Shown here: piece after piece, positions 25,144 to 34,835 of the stretch | How positions within the stretch are numbered: position 1 is the first letter of the stretch | Layout of the letters: the number at the start of each line of letters is the position of its first letter | Origin: Sporosarcina pasteurii | GTDB lineage: Bacteria > Bacillota > Bacilli > Bacillales_A > Planococcaceae | Length of the DNA stretch: 64,000 nucleotides | NCBI RefSeq assembly: GCF_041295575.1 | Contig: NZ_CP160452.1 | Coordinates: 1,736,001 to 1,800,000, forward strand | Direction of reading: 5' to 3' | Position numbers and translations under genes: made by a program | The notes under the pieces: generated by a model | The model's input: the letters and a program-made list of their open reading frames with translations, nothing else | The model's database searches: none | What the model was told of the DNA's origin: nothing

Positions 25144-25518
25144 TTGAAATCTTTGAAAAACTTACAATCTGATGCGGCAATTTATTGTCGTACTAATTCT
25201 TTGGAAAATATGAAGCAGCTACAAAATCTGGTAGCCTATGCTAAAGTAAATGGTTTAAATCCAATCATCTTAACTGATTTAGCTAGCGGAGTAGGATATC
25301 GACCATCTTTAAACTTGTTATTAAAATTGATTCGCAGTAAGGAAATTAATACAATTATTATAAGGTCATATACACGACTTTCACGGGATAAAAATGAACT
25401 TACAGCGATTTTGGATGAATTTAAAAAATACAATGTAAAGATCATTTCTACTGAGATGCCAAACGAGGTTGTTCATCAAAACATCAGACAAACAATTCAA
25501 TGGACACTTTCAAATTAG
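25144..25518 (+). CDS. Serine recombinase N-terminal domain protein (probably a remnant)
   Basis: 124 residues matching the resolvase catalytic domain: AAIYCRTNS (position of the family's YxR.S nucleophile motif), LTDLASGVGYRPSLNLLLKL and IIIRSYTRLSRDKNEL. There is no DNA-binding domain, so it is either a truncated recombinase or a regulatory short form. Start TTG at 25144 with AAAGG upstream; a terminator follows. It stands at the left edge of the defence island. Confidence 0.7.
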   Translation: MKSLKNLQSDAAIYCRTNSLENMKQLQNLVAYAKVNGLNPIILTDLASGVGYRPSLNLLLKLIRSKEINTIIIRSYTRLSRDKNELTAILDEFKKYNVKIISTEMPNEVVHQNIRQTIQWTLSN

Positions 25519-25544
25519 TTATTCATTACCAAATTAATCATTCA

Positions 25545-25580
25545 AAGCAGACTTTCTTTTAAAGGAGGTCCGCTTTTTTT
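25545..25580 (+). terminator. Terminator after the resolvase-domain gene
   Basis: AAAGCaGACtTTC / AAAGGAGGTCcGCTTT hairpin followed by a long T-run. Confidence 0.8.
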
Positions 25581-25955
25581 TTATAACCATCCCCGAACAC
25601 ATTCAATGGGTAGATAGAGCGCCGACGTTTAATGATATTATTAAAAATGGCAAACCATCGACCTTAACAACTGCCCCCGCGGTTTATGCAGTGATTGACA
25701 TAAAAACAATTTGCTTAAATCACTACCCTCATTCTTTCCATGGCCTTGGGCAGTTCAGCCAAACATTTGGGGTGCCGGTTACGGTGGGATTTCAACCTAC
25801 GTCTTGTAGGAATGCTTTCGCATCAAGGTTTTATAGGTATTTTTTCTTTTAAAAATCTTTGCCCATGGTTTTGACTATGTTAATAAAAATTGCTTATGGA
25901 GACGAGAGTTAATGTTAATGCTCTTTACTTCATAATATTTCTGATATATTGCGGG
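25581..25955. other. Non-coding stretch without recognisable feature
   Basis: A plus-strand frame stays open for about 270 bases (reading PEHIQWVDRAPTFNDIIKNG) but has no start codon or ribosome site and matches no family I recognise. It may be a decayed gene fragment. Confidence 0.3.
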
Positions 25956-27728
25956 CTACAATTCATCTATTTCTAAAAACTCAACTAACTCATTCGGGAA
26001 TAAGTCTTCGTTAAAATTGTCCATTCTATTTATTGCATTCCAAATCCCAATACTATCTTTATCCCCCTTCTCATAATTAATCAACTTCTCCAATTTAGGT
26101 ATATTAAAATGTAGCTGATTCAACTTGGCTTCATTTATCAATCGCCAATTGGTGGTCATCATCGCTTTTTTAGTCCCTAGACTTAACTCTTCTCCTTTTA
26201 CGTTATAGGCTTTTATTTCCTCAATCTCTATATTATAAAAGTCACTATTTTTGTAATCTTCCTCACTTGCAAAGTTCATTTTACTAACAAGATCATAATC
26301 AAAATCAAAATCATTTATAACAAAGTAATCTAATCCAAGGTGTTTACATAAATTGATAAGTACTAGTGCCGTGATCTTACCATGGTGAGGAATAATAGCT
26401 ATGTTCTTGAAATTTAGATAAGTGTCAGAGTACTTATGATCATTTGTTCTTTCTAATACCTTTCTTCTTATTATTTCTTTATACACCATCATGTCATTCG
26501 GTCCTTCCACAAGAAGAACTTTCCTACTAAAGATTATCTTATTTAAATTAGGTTCAATAATCTTGATATAATTATTATAATCTTCAACTTTGTCTATAAC
26601 CTCATTATTATCAGCTTCTGTAATTTTAACGGCCGGTGAAAACTCTAGTGTTGATTCATTATATTTTACTTCTGTTTGCTTCTTCTTTTCATCGAACTCT
26701 AACCTTACTATGCTTTTGGTATCAAATATATCTATCATTTTATCTGAATGCGTAGTATATATCACCTGATGGTTATTTTCCGCCAAACCACATAATACAG
26801 TTTTGTAAAAATACTCTTGATGATTTTCGTGTAAAAAACTTTCCGGTTCTTCAAATAAAAAGAGACACTCATCTTCAGTATTTGATTCTGCTATTGCTTG
26901 TATTACAGCCATTACGAACATTGAAATGTAACCATCACCAAAGTGTTCAAGTGGTATCAAATTTCCTGCATCACCATTAAGCCCTATTTTGAACATCATT
27001 TCTAAAAATATATCTTCGTAATCAGGCAACCCAAATTCTATATTACAATTATTATCTCGAAGATTTTTGGAGTAATTTAGTTGTATTTTTTCTACAAAGT
27101 CATTTAACTGCGAACCAAAAAGTATCTTTTTAGTCGCCTCATTTATTTCAGTTTTAAAGTTATCTTTGTTTCTTTGCATTTTTTGATCAGTCTCTACTAA
27201 GCTTTGAATATGTTTTGCAAGAAATGAGGTTAGGTTCCCCCAACTCGTTTTTTTAGTCGAAATCTCTTTTTTAATTTCATGAAAGTTGATATAAAAAACT
27301 TTATAATACTTGGATGCCCCAAATACTCTGTAGTTAGGAACTTTTCTTTCCCAATCTACATATGAATTAACCTTTACATCTTCAATTTCCTCACCATCTA
27401 AATTAATATCTAGATAATGATACCCTGTCAAATCGACAATCTTTCCATCTACTCTCTTTTCTGAACTACTTGTTACTCCTGTAAGTATCTGTGGAATATT
27501 CTTAAAACTTCTATTATGAAAGTCGTCTCTTGTAAAAGTGTTTATATTTACGTATTTTTCGCGGATGCCATATAAAATGGCATTAAGCAAATTAGTCTTA
27601 CCAGCATTGTTATAGCCTACAATTGCAATTGGCTTTTTATAATCTTGAGTTGGAAAAGTAATGGATTTCATCTCACCAAAGGAGCGATAATTTTCTATTT
27701 GTATCCCTCTGACTTTGATACTACTCAT
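25956..27728 (-). CDS. OLD-family ATP-dependent endonuclease (ABC-type ATPase plus TOPRIM)
   Basis: 590 residues. The N-terminal ATPase has Walker A GYNNAGKT (38-45), a signature-like FGDGY (263-267), Walker B with EE (LFLFEEPESFLH, 289-300) and a His switch in YTTHSDK. The C-terminal TOPRIM domain has Glu408 (LLVEGPND) and the DxD-like NDFDFD (472-477). OLD proteins are nucleases used against phages, for example P2 Old and GajA. GGGGG lies before the ATG. Directly upstream on the same strand is a HEPN-motif gene, not the UvrD-like helicase of Gabija; the pair may be a distinct system. Confidence 0.88.
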   Translation of the reverse strand: MSSIKVRGIQIENYRSFGEMKSITFPTQDYKKPIAIVGYNNAGKTNLLNAILYGIREKYVNINTFTRDDFHNRSFKNIPQILTGVTSSSEKRVDGKIVDLTGYHYLDINLDGEEIEDVKVNSYVDWERKVPNYRVFGASKYYKVFYINFHEIKKEISTKKTSWGNLTSFLAKHIQSLVETDQKMQRNKDNFKTEINEATKKILFGSQLNDFVEKIQLNYSKNLRDNNCNIEFGLPDYEDIFLEMMFKIGLNGDAGNLIPLEHFGDGYISMFVMAVIQAIAESNTEDECLFLFEEPESFLHENHQEYFYKTVLCGLAENNHQVIYTTHSDKMIDIFDTKSIVRLEFDEKKKQTEVKYNESTLEFSPAVKITEADNNEVIDKVEDYNNYIKIIEPNLNKIIFSRKVLLVEGPNDMMVYKEIIRRKVLERTNDHKYSDTYLNFKNIAIIPHHGKITALVLINLCKHLGLDYFVINDFDFDYDLVSKMNFASEEDYKNSDFYNIEIEEIKAYNVKGEELSLGTKKAMMTTNWRLINEAKLNQLHFNIPKLEKLINYEKGDKDSIGIWNAINRMDNFNEDLFPNELVEFLEIDEL

Positions 27729-27828
27729 GTAAAGACCCCCATAAAATTTTACTCTTGACTATTTAAATGATAAAAACATAATCCTTAGTAATAAACAAGA
27801 AGATAAATAATATTAGTGGCACATTTTA

Positions 27829-28548
27829 TTATATTTGCCGTTTATAATCAGTTTCTATAATAGTTAACAACTCTTGAATAAATAAAGTTACTTTTTCATA
27901 GTCTTTTATCACTCGATAATTAACAAATCTCATCGGCAATCTTATATTGTGATCAAAGGATGAAAGCGTTGTCACACTTGGAGAGTTCCTATGTGTCATT
28001 TTGTTTCTATAATCAGATATAAACTTATGATGGCCTTTCATTTCACCATCAACCTCCAGATCCTTCTTTTCTAAATACATGAATATATTATTTGCTAATT
28101 CCTCTTGCTTTTGTTTTTTGAAAAATCCTTTATAATACAAAGAACGAGGTGAGACTCCTATATTGAAATACTCGTTATATAACTGACCTAGCAAATCCCA
28201 TAACACTACAGTTCTAAATATTGCATTTTCCACATAAAAAATGGCTTCCATCTCAAATTCATTCGCCGGTTGGAACAATTCCACTTTTTTATAGTCTTGT
28301 ATATAAATATTTTCTAATGCTTTGTCTAATGATTTTTTAATAAAAAAATTTGTATGTCTAATACTTCGATGAATTGCCTGAAGATTAAAATGTTTATTTA
28401 TAAAAGAAACATCATTGTGAGAAGACATAAAACCAACAACTTCTTTTCCTTCCATACCTTCCACTTTAAAATTATTGAATACTTCTATAAAATCATTTGC
28501 TGTTAAAATCTCTTTTAACTCATCTTTTTCTTTTAACAAATCTACCAT
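27829..28548 (-). CDS. HEPN-like protein, likely partner of the OLD nuclease
   Basis: 239 residues, helical. It carries RNKMTHRN near the C-terminus (Arg181 to His186), the R-x4-H pattern of HEPN-type RNases, as in Cthe_2314-like HEPN proteins. ATG 28548 has GGTGG eight bases upstream; an in-frame GTG four codons earlier is weaker. It is 100 bases ahead of the OLD gene, same strand, and likely co-transcribed. HEPN proteins often act as RNA-cleaving toxins in phage defence. Cleavage activity, and any link between the two proteins, are inference. Confidence 0.65.
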   Translation of the reverse strand: MVDLLKEKDELKEILTANDFIEVFNNFKVEGMEGKEVVGFMSSHNDVSFINKHFNLQAIHRSIRHTNFFIKKSLDKALENIYIQDYKKVELFQPANEFEMEAIFYVENAIFRTVVLWDLLGQLYNEYFNIGVSPRSLYYKGFFKKQKQEELANNIFMYLEKKDLEVDGEMKGHHKFISDYRNKMTHRNSPSVTTLSSFDHNIRLPMRFVNYRVIKDYEKVTLFIQELLTIIETDYKRQI

Positions 28549-28598
28549 TAAAAGCACCACCCAATCTTCTTATATCCATTTACTTCCAATAGTAAAAC

Positions 28599-28638
28599 AT
28601 GCCTGTACACTAAACTATTATGTTTATGATACAGGCAC
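28599..28638 (-). terminator. Hairpin upstream of the HEPN gene
   Basis: TGCCTGTA/TACAGGCA stem with a TTTTA tail on the minus strand; it probably ends transcription from the remnant at 28736 before the HEPN-OLD unit. Confidence 0.55.
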
Positions 28639-28735
28639 ATTTCCATTTACTTTTCACTTCTATTACATGGTACAATTTCCTAATGACAAGGATTTATGGT
28701 CAACTTCGACTTAAATGTTATAGTTATTTAAATAA

Positions 28736-29135
28736 CTAGACTTCTGACCTCAGCGTCTTATATACATCCGCTGCAATCAATGAATAAACAGCATTAAAAA
28801 ATGTATCGTCCGCCCCAATTAGTCTTTGATAAGCCTCTGTATTCTTTGTGTATTCGTCCATTACCCGATCCACAAATATATCTTTAAAGTGGCTGTTTTC
28901 GAACATTTCCTGGCTATTGTTTTTTGCCATGTTTACAATTTTCGCATCACGTTCTTCTGTGAATGATTTCATCTAACGGGTTTCTCTCTTCTACTGGCTT
29001 TACGATTGCGTTAAATTCTTCTGAACGTTTTAGTTCTCCGCCCCCATTTTCAGCTTCCTTTCTCTTCGGTACATGTCAAAATGGAGAACCTTCCTGCTCG
29101 CTCACTGTCACTTCGACAAACTCAAAGTTTTTCAT
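28736..29135 (-). pseudogene. Frameshifted remnant, possibly an HsdR C-terminus
   Basis: Three overlapping minus-strand pieces are joined by frame changes: one begins MKNFEFVEVTVSEQEGSPF, one reads ELKRSEEFNAIVKPVEERN, and the last (28736-28972) ends DDTFFNAVYSLIAADVYKTL. The final helical region with a closing VYKTLR resembles the end of type I restriction HsdR subunits. The gene is broken; the family call is weak. Confidence 0.4.
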
Positions 29136-29270
29136 TATATTCGTATAACCAAAATCGCAAAGGCCATCCACTTGTTCGACAATATTTTTATAATCGATAA
29201 TCATCTTTTTTATTGCTCAGTCATTGTAATAGCCTACTCTCATGGTAAAATAGTGGTAAAAGTAAAATGA

Positions 29271-29879
29271 ATGGATGTGTTGATAATCGAAATTACTAAA
29301 ATGATTTTGGATTTTATCGCCAATCTTGTGACATCGTGGCCATTTATTATTTTTGTCATAGTGATTTTTTTTCATAAAGAAATAGGTGATAACATTACCA
29401 AAATATTTGATTTGTTAACAAGATTAAAGTCTTTCAAAGCTGGAGATAAATCTATTACTTTTAGTGAAATACTTGCTAATATTGATAATGAAAATGAAGA
29501 TTCAGGTCAACGTGAAAGCATTCCAGAAACAAAACCTGAGTGGGAATTCACTCCGTTAGACGAATTCGAAAAATTAGCCATACTCCGTCCTGATTTTGCT
29601 ATTTTAGATTCATGGCAATCAGTTGAAAAGCGCTTGTCCAAAATCAGACAAAGTGAAGATGATAATGTCGAATACAAAACACCAATGAGTATTTTGAAGA
29701 CTATGGTAAGTATGAATATGATCTCTCAACAACAATTTCATTACATAAGGGCAATAATGTCATTACGAAATGATGTGGTACATAGTAACTTTGGGTCTAT
29801 AACATATGAAGATGCTTATAGATACCGAAATAACTGTATTGAGATAATTTATATGTTAGACTCTATCTCTCCCCAATAA
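29271..29879 (+). CDS. Membrane-anchored HEPN-like protein
   Basis: 202 residues. One N-terminal membrane segment (about 8-35, SWPFIIFVIVIFFH), then a soluble part with SLRNDVVHSNFG near residue 165-173, the R-N-x3-H motif of HEPN/DUF4145-like domains. A terminator follows. It lies inside the defence island but on the opposite strand to the OLD-HEPN pair and to the hsd genes. The start codon has only a weak ribosome site. A membrane-tethered RNase or a sensor are possibilities; no direct evidence. Confidence 0.6.
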   Translation: MDVLIIEITKMILDFIANLVTSWPFIIFVIVIFFHKEIGDNITKIFDLLTRLKSFKAGDKSITFSEILANIDNENEDSGQRESIPETKPEWEFTPLDEFEKLAILRPDFAILDSWQSVEKRLSKIRQSEDDNVEYKTPMSILKTMVSMNMISQQQFHYIRAIMSLRNDVVHSNFGSITYEDAYRYRNNCIEIIYMLDSISPQ

Positions 29880-29909
29880 ATGCCATCTATTGCTCTAGTG
29901 CCATATCCC

Positions 29910-29944
29910 AATACCACCAATAATCTAACTTTGGTGGTATTTTC
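29910..29944 (+). terminator. Terminator after the membrane HEPN-like gene
   Basis: ATACCACCAA/TTGGTGGTAT, then TTT, about 30 bases past the stop. Confidence 0.85.
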
Positions 29945-30219
29945 ATGTGCGTTACGTCATCATTGATAATGAAGCAGCAATCGGGCATGTACGCAATATT
30001 ACTTGCTGAACCGTTGCGTACTTTAGCAATTCACCGTCATTTTTATCAACCGAAGATAGTGTTCTCACCGAAAGTCATTCGAACTAGTAAAACAATTATA
30101 ACACTTATTATTTTATAATTGACCGAAGTACCTTGCTTTTTCATGTTCGTCAGAAGAATGATTTCAAAAGTACAATTTAACGCTGCGACAAGAATAGAGA
30201 AATGATTAAGAATAAAGAG

Positions 30220-30410
30220 TGTGAACACTCTTGGCAGCCTCTCTTGCTACTTCAGTGCAATCATAAGTAAGTTCGGCAATTGCTTGAATACTGTTGGCAT
30301 ATTTTTGTTCCAATTTTAGCCTATATATTCATACGGTAGATTCATTTCTGTAACTAGTTTTGAACTTGCTATAAATTCCTCATTCATATAGTCCATCCGT
30401 TACCTACTGT
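30220..30410 (-). pseudogene. Short frame-broken ORF of unknown family
   Basis: Two minus-strand frames join without a gap: MDYMNEEFIASSKLVTEMN, then after a shift KLEQKYANSIQAIAELTYDC to a stop near 30225. It looks like one small decayed gene. The rest of 29945-30525 shows nothing clear, except a partial array-type palindrome near 30448-30475. Confidence 0.35.
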
Positions 30411-30525
30411 AAAAAGTGTTTTCACTCTGATACGTTTATCACAGAACTTGTTGCGCTGGTCCGATTGTTTAGCATCGTCTTTTTGCATTGCTGTATTATC
30501 TAATATCAACCACTAAAACATTAGG

Positions 30526-31395
30526 TTATAAATCTTCTTGTGCAAACTGCACCGCCAATCTAGACATATCAATATTATTTACTTTAAAGTCTGATCCTAT
30601 ATAAACTACTAATTCCAATCTATTTGTTCTACTATTCTTTCGAACGTCCCCAATCCCGGTAAAGAGAACTTGATTTCCACGACTGAGTAAACGTTCGATT
30701 GACCAAAATTTATTTAGATAGCTATTGTTTAATCGTTCGGCGATAAAAGCTTCTTCAAAAACCACTGTGATTATCTCGTTATTATACTCAACGACTATTT
30801 CCGCCACTTCTTCTACTTTTTTAATGCTTTTTACTTTCCCCATTATCAATCTAATTTCACCAATATCTGTTTCCGTTATTTCATCAACATATCGTTTAGA
30901 GATATTTTTCCTACGATGCACGAGTTCATCTTCATAAAGGTCACCATCAAACAATACCATCTGCATGGAACTTGCACTCTTCTTTGTATTCGTAGTAATG
31001 GCTCTAGGTTTTTGATTTCCAGAGCTAGTTCTTTTTTTCTGTATAGCTCCTTTTTCTTCATCAGTTAAATTCATAAGGATAAACGCTTCTCTTAAAGCAT
31101 TTTGTCTTCTATTAAAAGGAATTTCTACACTAATTATTTGAGTTGTATTAGTACCTAGACTTATAGGTATTCTATCAAAATGAAAAATGCAGTCGATCGA
31201 ATGTTCATCAAATCTCCAGGTTTTAAAATGCGATTTTCTACCACTGCTAAAACTAATTCTAGCTGGACAACCTTTTGTTACACAATGCAACTTTCCCTTC
31301 AATTCTCTTTCATAAAGACTCGGCGTTACTTCATCGAGGTAAATCTCTCTTTCAGTTTCATCCCCTGTCGAATAGATAGCACTCAAAATACGCAT
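30526..31395 (-). CDS. Unrecognised protein with a Cys/His cluster
   Basis: 289 residues. Residues 38-74 have HCVTKGCPARI and HSIDCIFHFD, a metal-binding-like Cys/His set reminiscent of the start of CoiA-type nuclease proteins, but no nuclease motif follows that I can identify. The C-terminal half contains beta-rich segments (GEIRLIMGKVKSIKKVEEVA). It precedes nothing in operon; an upstream GGAGG site supports ATG 31395. Its place beside the type I system suggests an accessory role in the defence island, which is inference. Confidence 0.55.
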   Translation of the reverse strand: MRILSAIYSTGDETEREIYLDEVTPSLYERELKGKLHCVTKGCPARISFSSGRKSHFKTWRFDEHSIDCIFHFDRIPISLGTNTTQIISVEIPFNRRQNALREAFILMNLTDEEKGAIQKKRTSSGNQKPRAITTNTKKSASSMQMVLFDGDLYEDELVHRRKNISKRYVDEITETDIGEIRLIMGKVKSIKKVEEVAEIVVEYNNEIITVVFEEAFIAERLNNSYLNKFWSIERLLSRGNQVLFTGIGDVRKNSRTNRLELVVYIGSDFKVNNIDMSRLAVQFAQEDL

Positions 31396-31685
31396 AAAAT
31401 CCTCCTTGATTCTTTAAATTAGTGAAAACACGCTAAACATAAAAAGCGTATACTCTTAACACTTTTTTATCATATACATTATCTTTCATATATTAATAAA
31501 CCTAAATATTCCATTTTCTTAAAATATAATTTTTACCTTGTATAAATGATTGTTTTGTATTTTTAATAACCAATAAATTCTTCGCAGAAATAAAACTTCA
31601 AACACAACATGTAGCGGTAACATAAACTCTACCATACAACATGTGGCTTACCAACTATTCTAATTTCCTTCTAATAGATTTGAGT

Positions 31686-31724
31686 ATAAAAAAACAGCAT
31701 GTCGAATGATATCCAACACGCTGT
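31686..31724 (-). terminator. Terminator of the hsd operon
   Basis: On the minus strand ACAGCGTGT/ACATGCTGT followed by seven T, just after the hsdR stop. The rest of 31396-31685 is AT-rich with a direct repeat beginning CAACATGT (about 31608 and 31639) and no gene. Confidence 0.85.
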
Positions 31725-31733
31725 ATAAATTAT

Positions 31734-34700
31734 TCACTTAAACTTCCTCTTCAATTTCGGCACAATTTCTGGCAATGTCTTATGCAACTCCATGTTGTGA
31801 ACGAGCTGGTTAGGTGTTTTTGGATTTTCTATCGAATGGTAGTCAACGCTTTTTGTGATATCTTCGATGTATGGAATTTCATCTGGCTTCGTCACCGAGT
31901 AGGCATTCACTGCTTTTTCAAAGATGACCTCATTCACGCCCCACTCTTTCGAAATCTTATAAATTTCCTTTTTTAATTTTGCATTTTTCCAGTTTTCGTA
32001 TGCATCGTCGAAATTAACATTACTTGGGACATTTCCTGGTTCGATTTCTTCTTGGACGAACTTTTTCAATAACTCCGCCTGATCGTACTCTCCCATATTG
32101 CTCACTTCTTCAATATGTTGATAAATTAATCGTAAGGTTTCCGCATCGACTGTTTGTTTACCATTTGATGTTGTCGCTTCACTTCCGATGAGTTGGATAA
32201 TATAGTTTGCATCAATCCGCTGTGCATGTGCTAATTTCGTCTCGCCTAACGGTAATACTGGTAAGTCTTCTCCTCCATCGTCTTCATCATCTCGCGTTAA
32301 GTTACGGTATGCCCCGACATATTGCATCCATTCATGTTCGGTCAAGCCAAATGCTTCATCGACCCACGCAAATTCATAATATTGCTGGATTGTATTGAGT
32401 TGTGCATTCGCTTGTTTAAATGCTTTGACGAACATTTCTTTCGCTTCTTCATTCGTTTCTAACTGTTGCCAAGCTGTCGGATCGGTCAATAATTGCTTCA
32501 CATCTTGCGAATACTGAACGAATGAATCGACCGCTTCTGGATACGGTTCAACAATTGCACTACTGCTCGTTCCGCCACTTCCATATAAAATAAGTGCCTC
32601 ATTCACCATTTGCTCTGTTAAACGTGGATATTGGAAATTGACAATTGAACCAAATTCCTTCTCTTTCCCGTAAATTCGGTTCGTTCTCGAATACGCTTGA
32701 ATTAGCCCTTGAAGTGCGAGTGTCCGGTCTACATACAATGTATTAATGAACTTCGAATCATAGCCTGTTAATAATTGGTCAGCAACAATCACTAAGTCGA
32801 TATTCCTCGGATTTCGTCCACTTCCACCACGCGTTGCACGTTCGACTAAATCTTCATAATAGGCTTGTTCTCCGCGCCTTGAATCACCATAAGCATACTC
32901 AATTCCTGTAAATGCAGCGTAGTCTTGGAACATTTTCTTAATGAGTTCTGGGTCTGTCGGTTCCTGATCTGCATCCGAACCAAAACTAAAGGTCATCGCA
33001 ACGTTCACGGACAAGTCATCTCGCGCTGCCAATTGCCTTTGGAACTCTTCATAATAAGCAATCACACGCTGTTTAAATGCAACTGTTAGAATCGCATTAA
33101 ACTTTTTATTTTGCGACTGATCCATCCAGTGGTCAAGTATTTCTTCTACAACCTTTGGGATATGGGTTTCATCATGATAATAAAGCAACTTCCGCTTCCG
33201 TGCTTCCTTTTCAACATCAAGCTCCGACCATTCATACACATCACGCTCTACTTCTCTTCTTGGCACTTCAGGTTGCTCTTCCTGCAAGGCATCTACAATT
33301 TGTCTGCGCAAGGCGTCATAACTTTCAAATTCACCGGTGTTGATGTAATCAATATGGAAACCGAGAACGTTTTTATCTGCAATCGCTTCATCAATCGTAT
33401 ATTGGTGTAATAAAGGACCGAATAGCTTTTCCGTCGTATTCACAAGCTCGCTATTCTTGTTAATCATTCCCGCAGCTCTATTTTCATCAAATAAAGGCGT
33501 ACCGGTAAACCCATAAAACAAGCCATTTTTACGGAAATACTCTCGAATCGTCACCATCATGTCACCCATCGTTGTGCGGTGTGCTTCATCGATAATAAAT
33601 ACAAATTTCTTGTCTGCTAACTGATCACCCTTCGCATCCATTAAGTCTTTCACAAGATTATTCAGCTTAAATGTGGTCGTAACAACAATCCCATTACTAG
33701 GAGATGTCAGCTGTTTACGAAGCTGATATGTATGTGCTGTATCGTCAACGGTAACTGCTTCATACTGCGCATACGCTTTAAAATTTTCGCTCGTACGACT
33801 ATCTAATTCTTTCCGGTCCACTAAGAAAATGACTTTATCGAACCCAGCTCTTGTCGATAAAAACAGCGCCGTTTTAAAACTTGTAATCGTCTTTCCTGAA
33901 CCCGTCGTATGCCATACAAATCCACCATGTGGGATTTTGTCTTCGTTATCCCAACCCAGTGCAGCGCCTTCAATTGCTTGCAGGGCATGAACTTGATAAG
34001 AGCGTAATAACATATGACGGCGATTTTCTTCTTCCTTCGCCTCATCAATGACTAAATAATCCCCAACCATTTGATGTGCCATCGGAATCATGAGAAATTG
34101 CTCGACAACTTCTTCCCAATGATTGATTGGCTTATTGTTTTTATTTGCCCAATGGAAAACGAAACTAGGATTGAAATCTTTGATCGACTTCGGTGTCGCA
34201 AAATAACGCGTCGCTACTTCTGACGTCATGACCATCATTTGCGAAAATGCCATAAAGTTATTCGCATACTCTCCCGCTTCGTAATAACCTTTGAACTGGT
34301 TAAATGCTTCTTCCAATGATTTATCTGTACGCTTTTGTTCGATATTAATAAGAGGTAAACCGTTAATGAGTAAAACGATATCAAAACGGTGGCCATTCGG
34401 CGTTTCGACTTCTCGTGCAATTTGATAACTCGAATCGCCGCCACTCACTTGTGCTTTTTTGAAGATTGTTAAGGTTACTTGTTCTCGCATAATATTCGGG
34501 TTTGAATCTCGGTAAATGCCATCAATTTTCCCCGTCGATTGTTCCATCGCGAGGAGTTTCGCAGCTTCATAACTGTTGTCGAGCTGCGAAACTTTCATCA
34601 TCACTTGCTGGAACTCACTGTCTGTTAGTGCAACACCTTCTAATACATCCGCGTTCAACCGATTCAATTCTTTCCGCCAATTATTCACCAAATCTTGTAC

Positions 34701-34820
34701 CGTTACTCGTTGTTTATTGCCATCTAATACATCTGGCGCGCGCCATTTATATTGCTCAAGCTTCTGCACAAACTTCTCCTGAAATGCCTTTTCCGATGCA
34801 TTTTTACGTCCCGTATCCAA
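31734..34820 (-). CDS. hsdR: Type I restriction enzyme R subunit HsdR
   Basis: 1028 residues. The N-terminal nuclease part has RFDIVLLINGLPLINIEQKR, with the Asp and E-x-K of the PD-(D/E)XK core. The SF2 translocase follows with TTGSGKT (Walker A) and IIDEAHRT (DEAH motif), then helical C-terminal regions. It translocates and cuts unmodified DNA in complex with HsdM and HsdS. Start TTG at 34820 with AGGAGG seven bases upstream. It is the last gene of the hsdM-hsdS-hsdR operon and ends 13 bases before the terminator arm. Confidence 0.95.
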   Translation of the reverse strand: MDTGRKNASEKAFQEKFVQKLEQYKWRAPDVLDGNKQRVTVQDLVNNWRKELNRLNADVLEGVALTDSEFQQVMMKVSQLDNSYEAAKLLAMEQSTGKIDGIYRDSNPNIMREQVTLTIFKKAQVSGGDSSYQIAREVETPNGHRFDIVLLINGLPLINIEQKRTDKSLEEAFNQFKGYYEAGEYANNFMAFSQMMVMTSEVATRYFATPKSIKDFNPSFVFHWANKNNKPINHWEEVVEQFLMIPMAHQMVGDYLVIDEAKEEENRRHMLLRSYQVHALQAIEGAALGWDNEDKIPHGGFVWHTTGSGKTITSFKTALFLSTRAGFDKVIFLVDRKELDSRTSENFKAYAQYEAVTVDDTAHTYQLRKQLTSPSNGIVVTTTFKLNNLVKDLMDAKGDQLADKKFVFIIDEAHRTTMGDMMVTIREYFRKNGLFYGFTGTPLFDENRAAGMINKNSELVNTTEKLFGPLLHQYTIDEAIADKNVLGFHIDYINTGEFESYDALRRQIVDALQEEQPEVPRREVERDVYEWSELDVEKEARKRKLLYYHDETHIPKVVEEILDHWMDQSQNKKFNAILTVAFKQRVIAYYEEFQRQLAARDDLSVNVAMTFSFGSDADQEPTDPELIKKMFQDYAAFTGIEYAYGDSRRGEQAYYEDLVERATRGGSGRNPRNIDLVIVADQLLTGYDSKFINTLYVDRTLALQGLIQAYSRTNRIYGKEKEFGSIVNFQYPRLTEQMVNEALILYGSGGTSSSAIVEPYPEAVDSFVQYSQDVKQLLTDPTAWQQLETNEEAKEMFVKAFKQANAQLNTIQQYYEFAWVDEAFGLTEHEWMQYVGAYRNLTRDDEDDGGEDLPVLPLGETKLAHAQRIDANYIIQLIGSEATTSNGKQTVDAETLRLIYQHIEEVSNMGEYDQAELLKKFVQEEIEPGNVPSNVNFDDAYENWKNAKLKKEIYKISKEWGVNEVIFEKAVNAYSVTKPDEIPYIEDITKSVDYHSIENPKTPNQLVHNMELHKTLPEIVPKLKRKFK

Positions 34821-34835
34821 TGATTATCCTCCTCT

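Noticed and set aside
30046..30228. 60-codon minus-strand hydrophobic ORF
   Set aside because: No ribosome site; hydrophobicity comes from AT-rich sequence.
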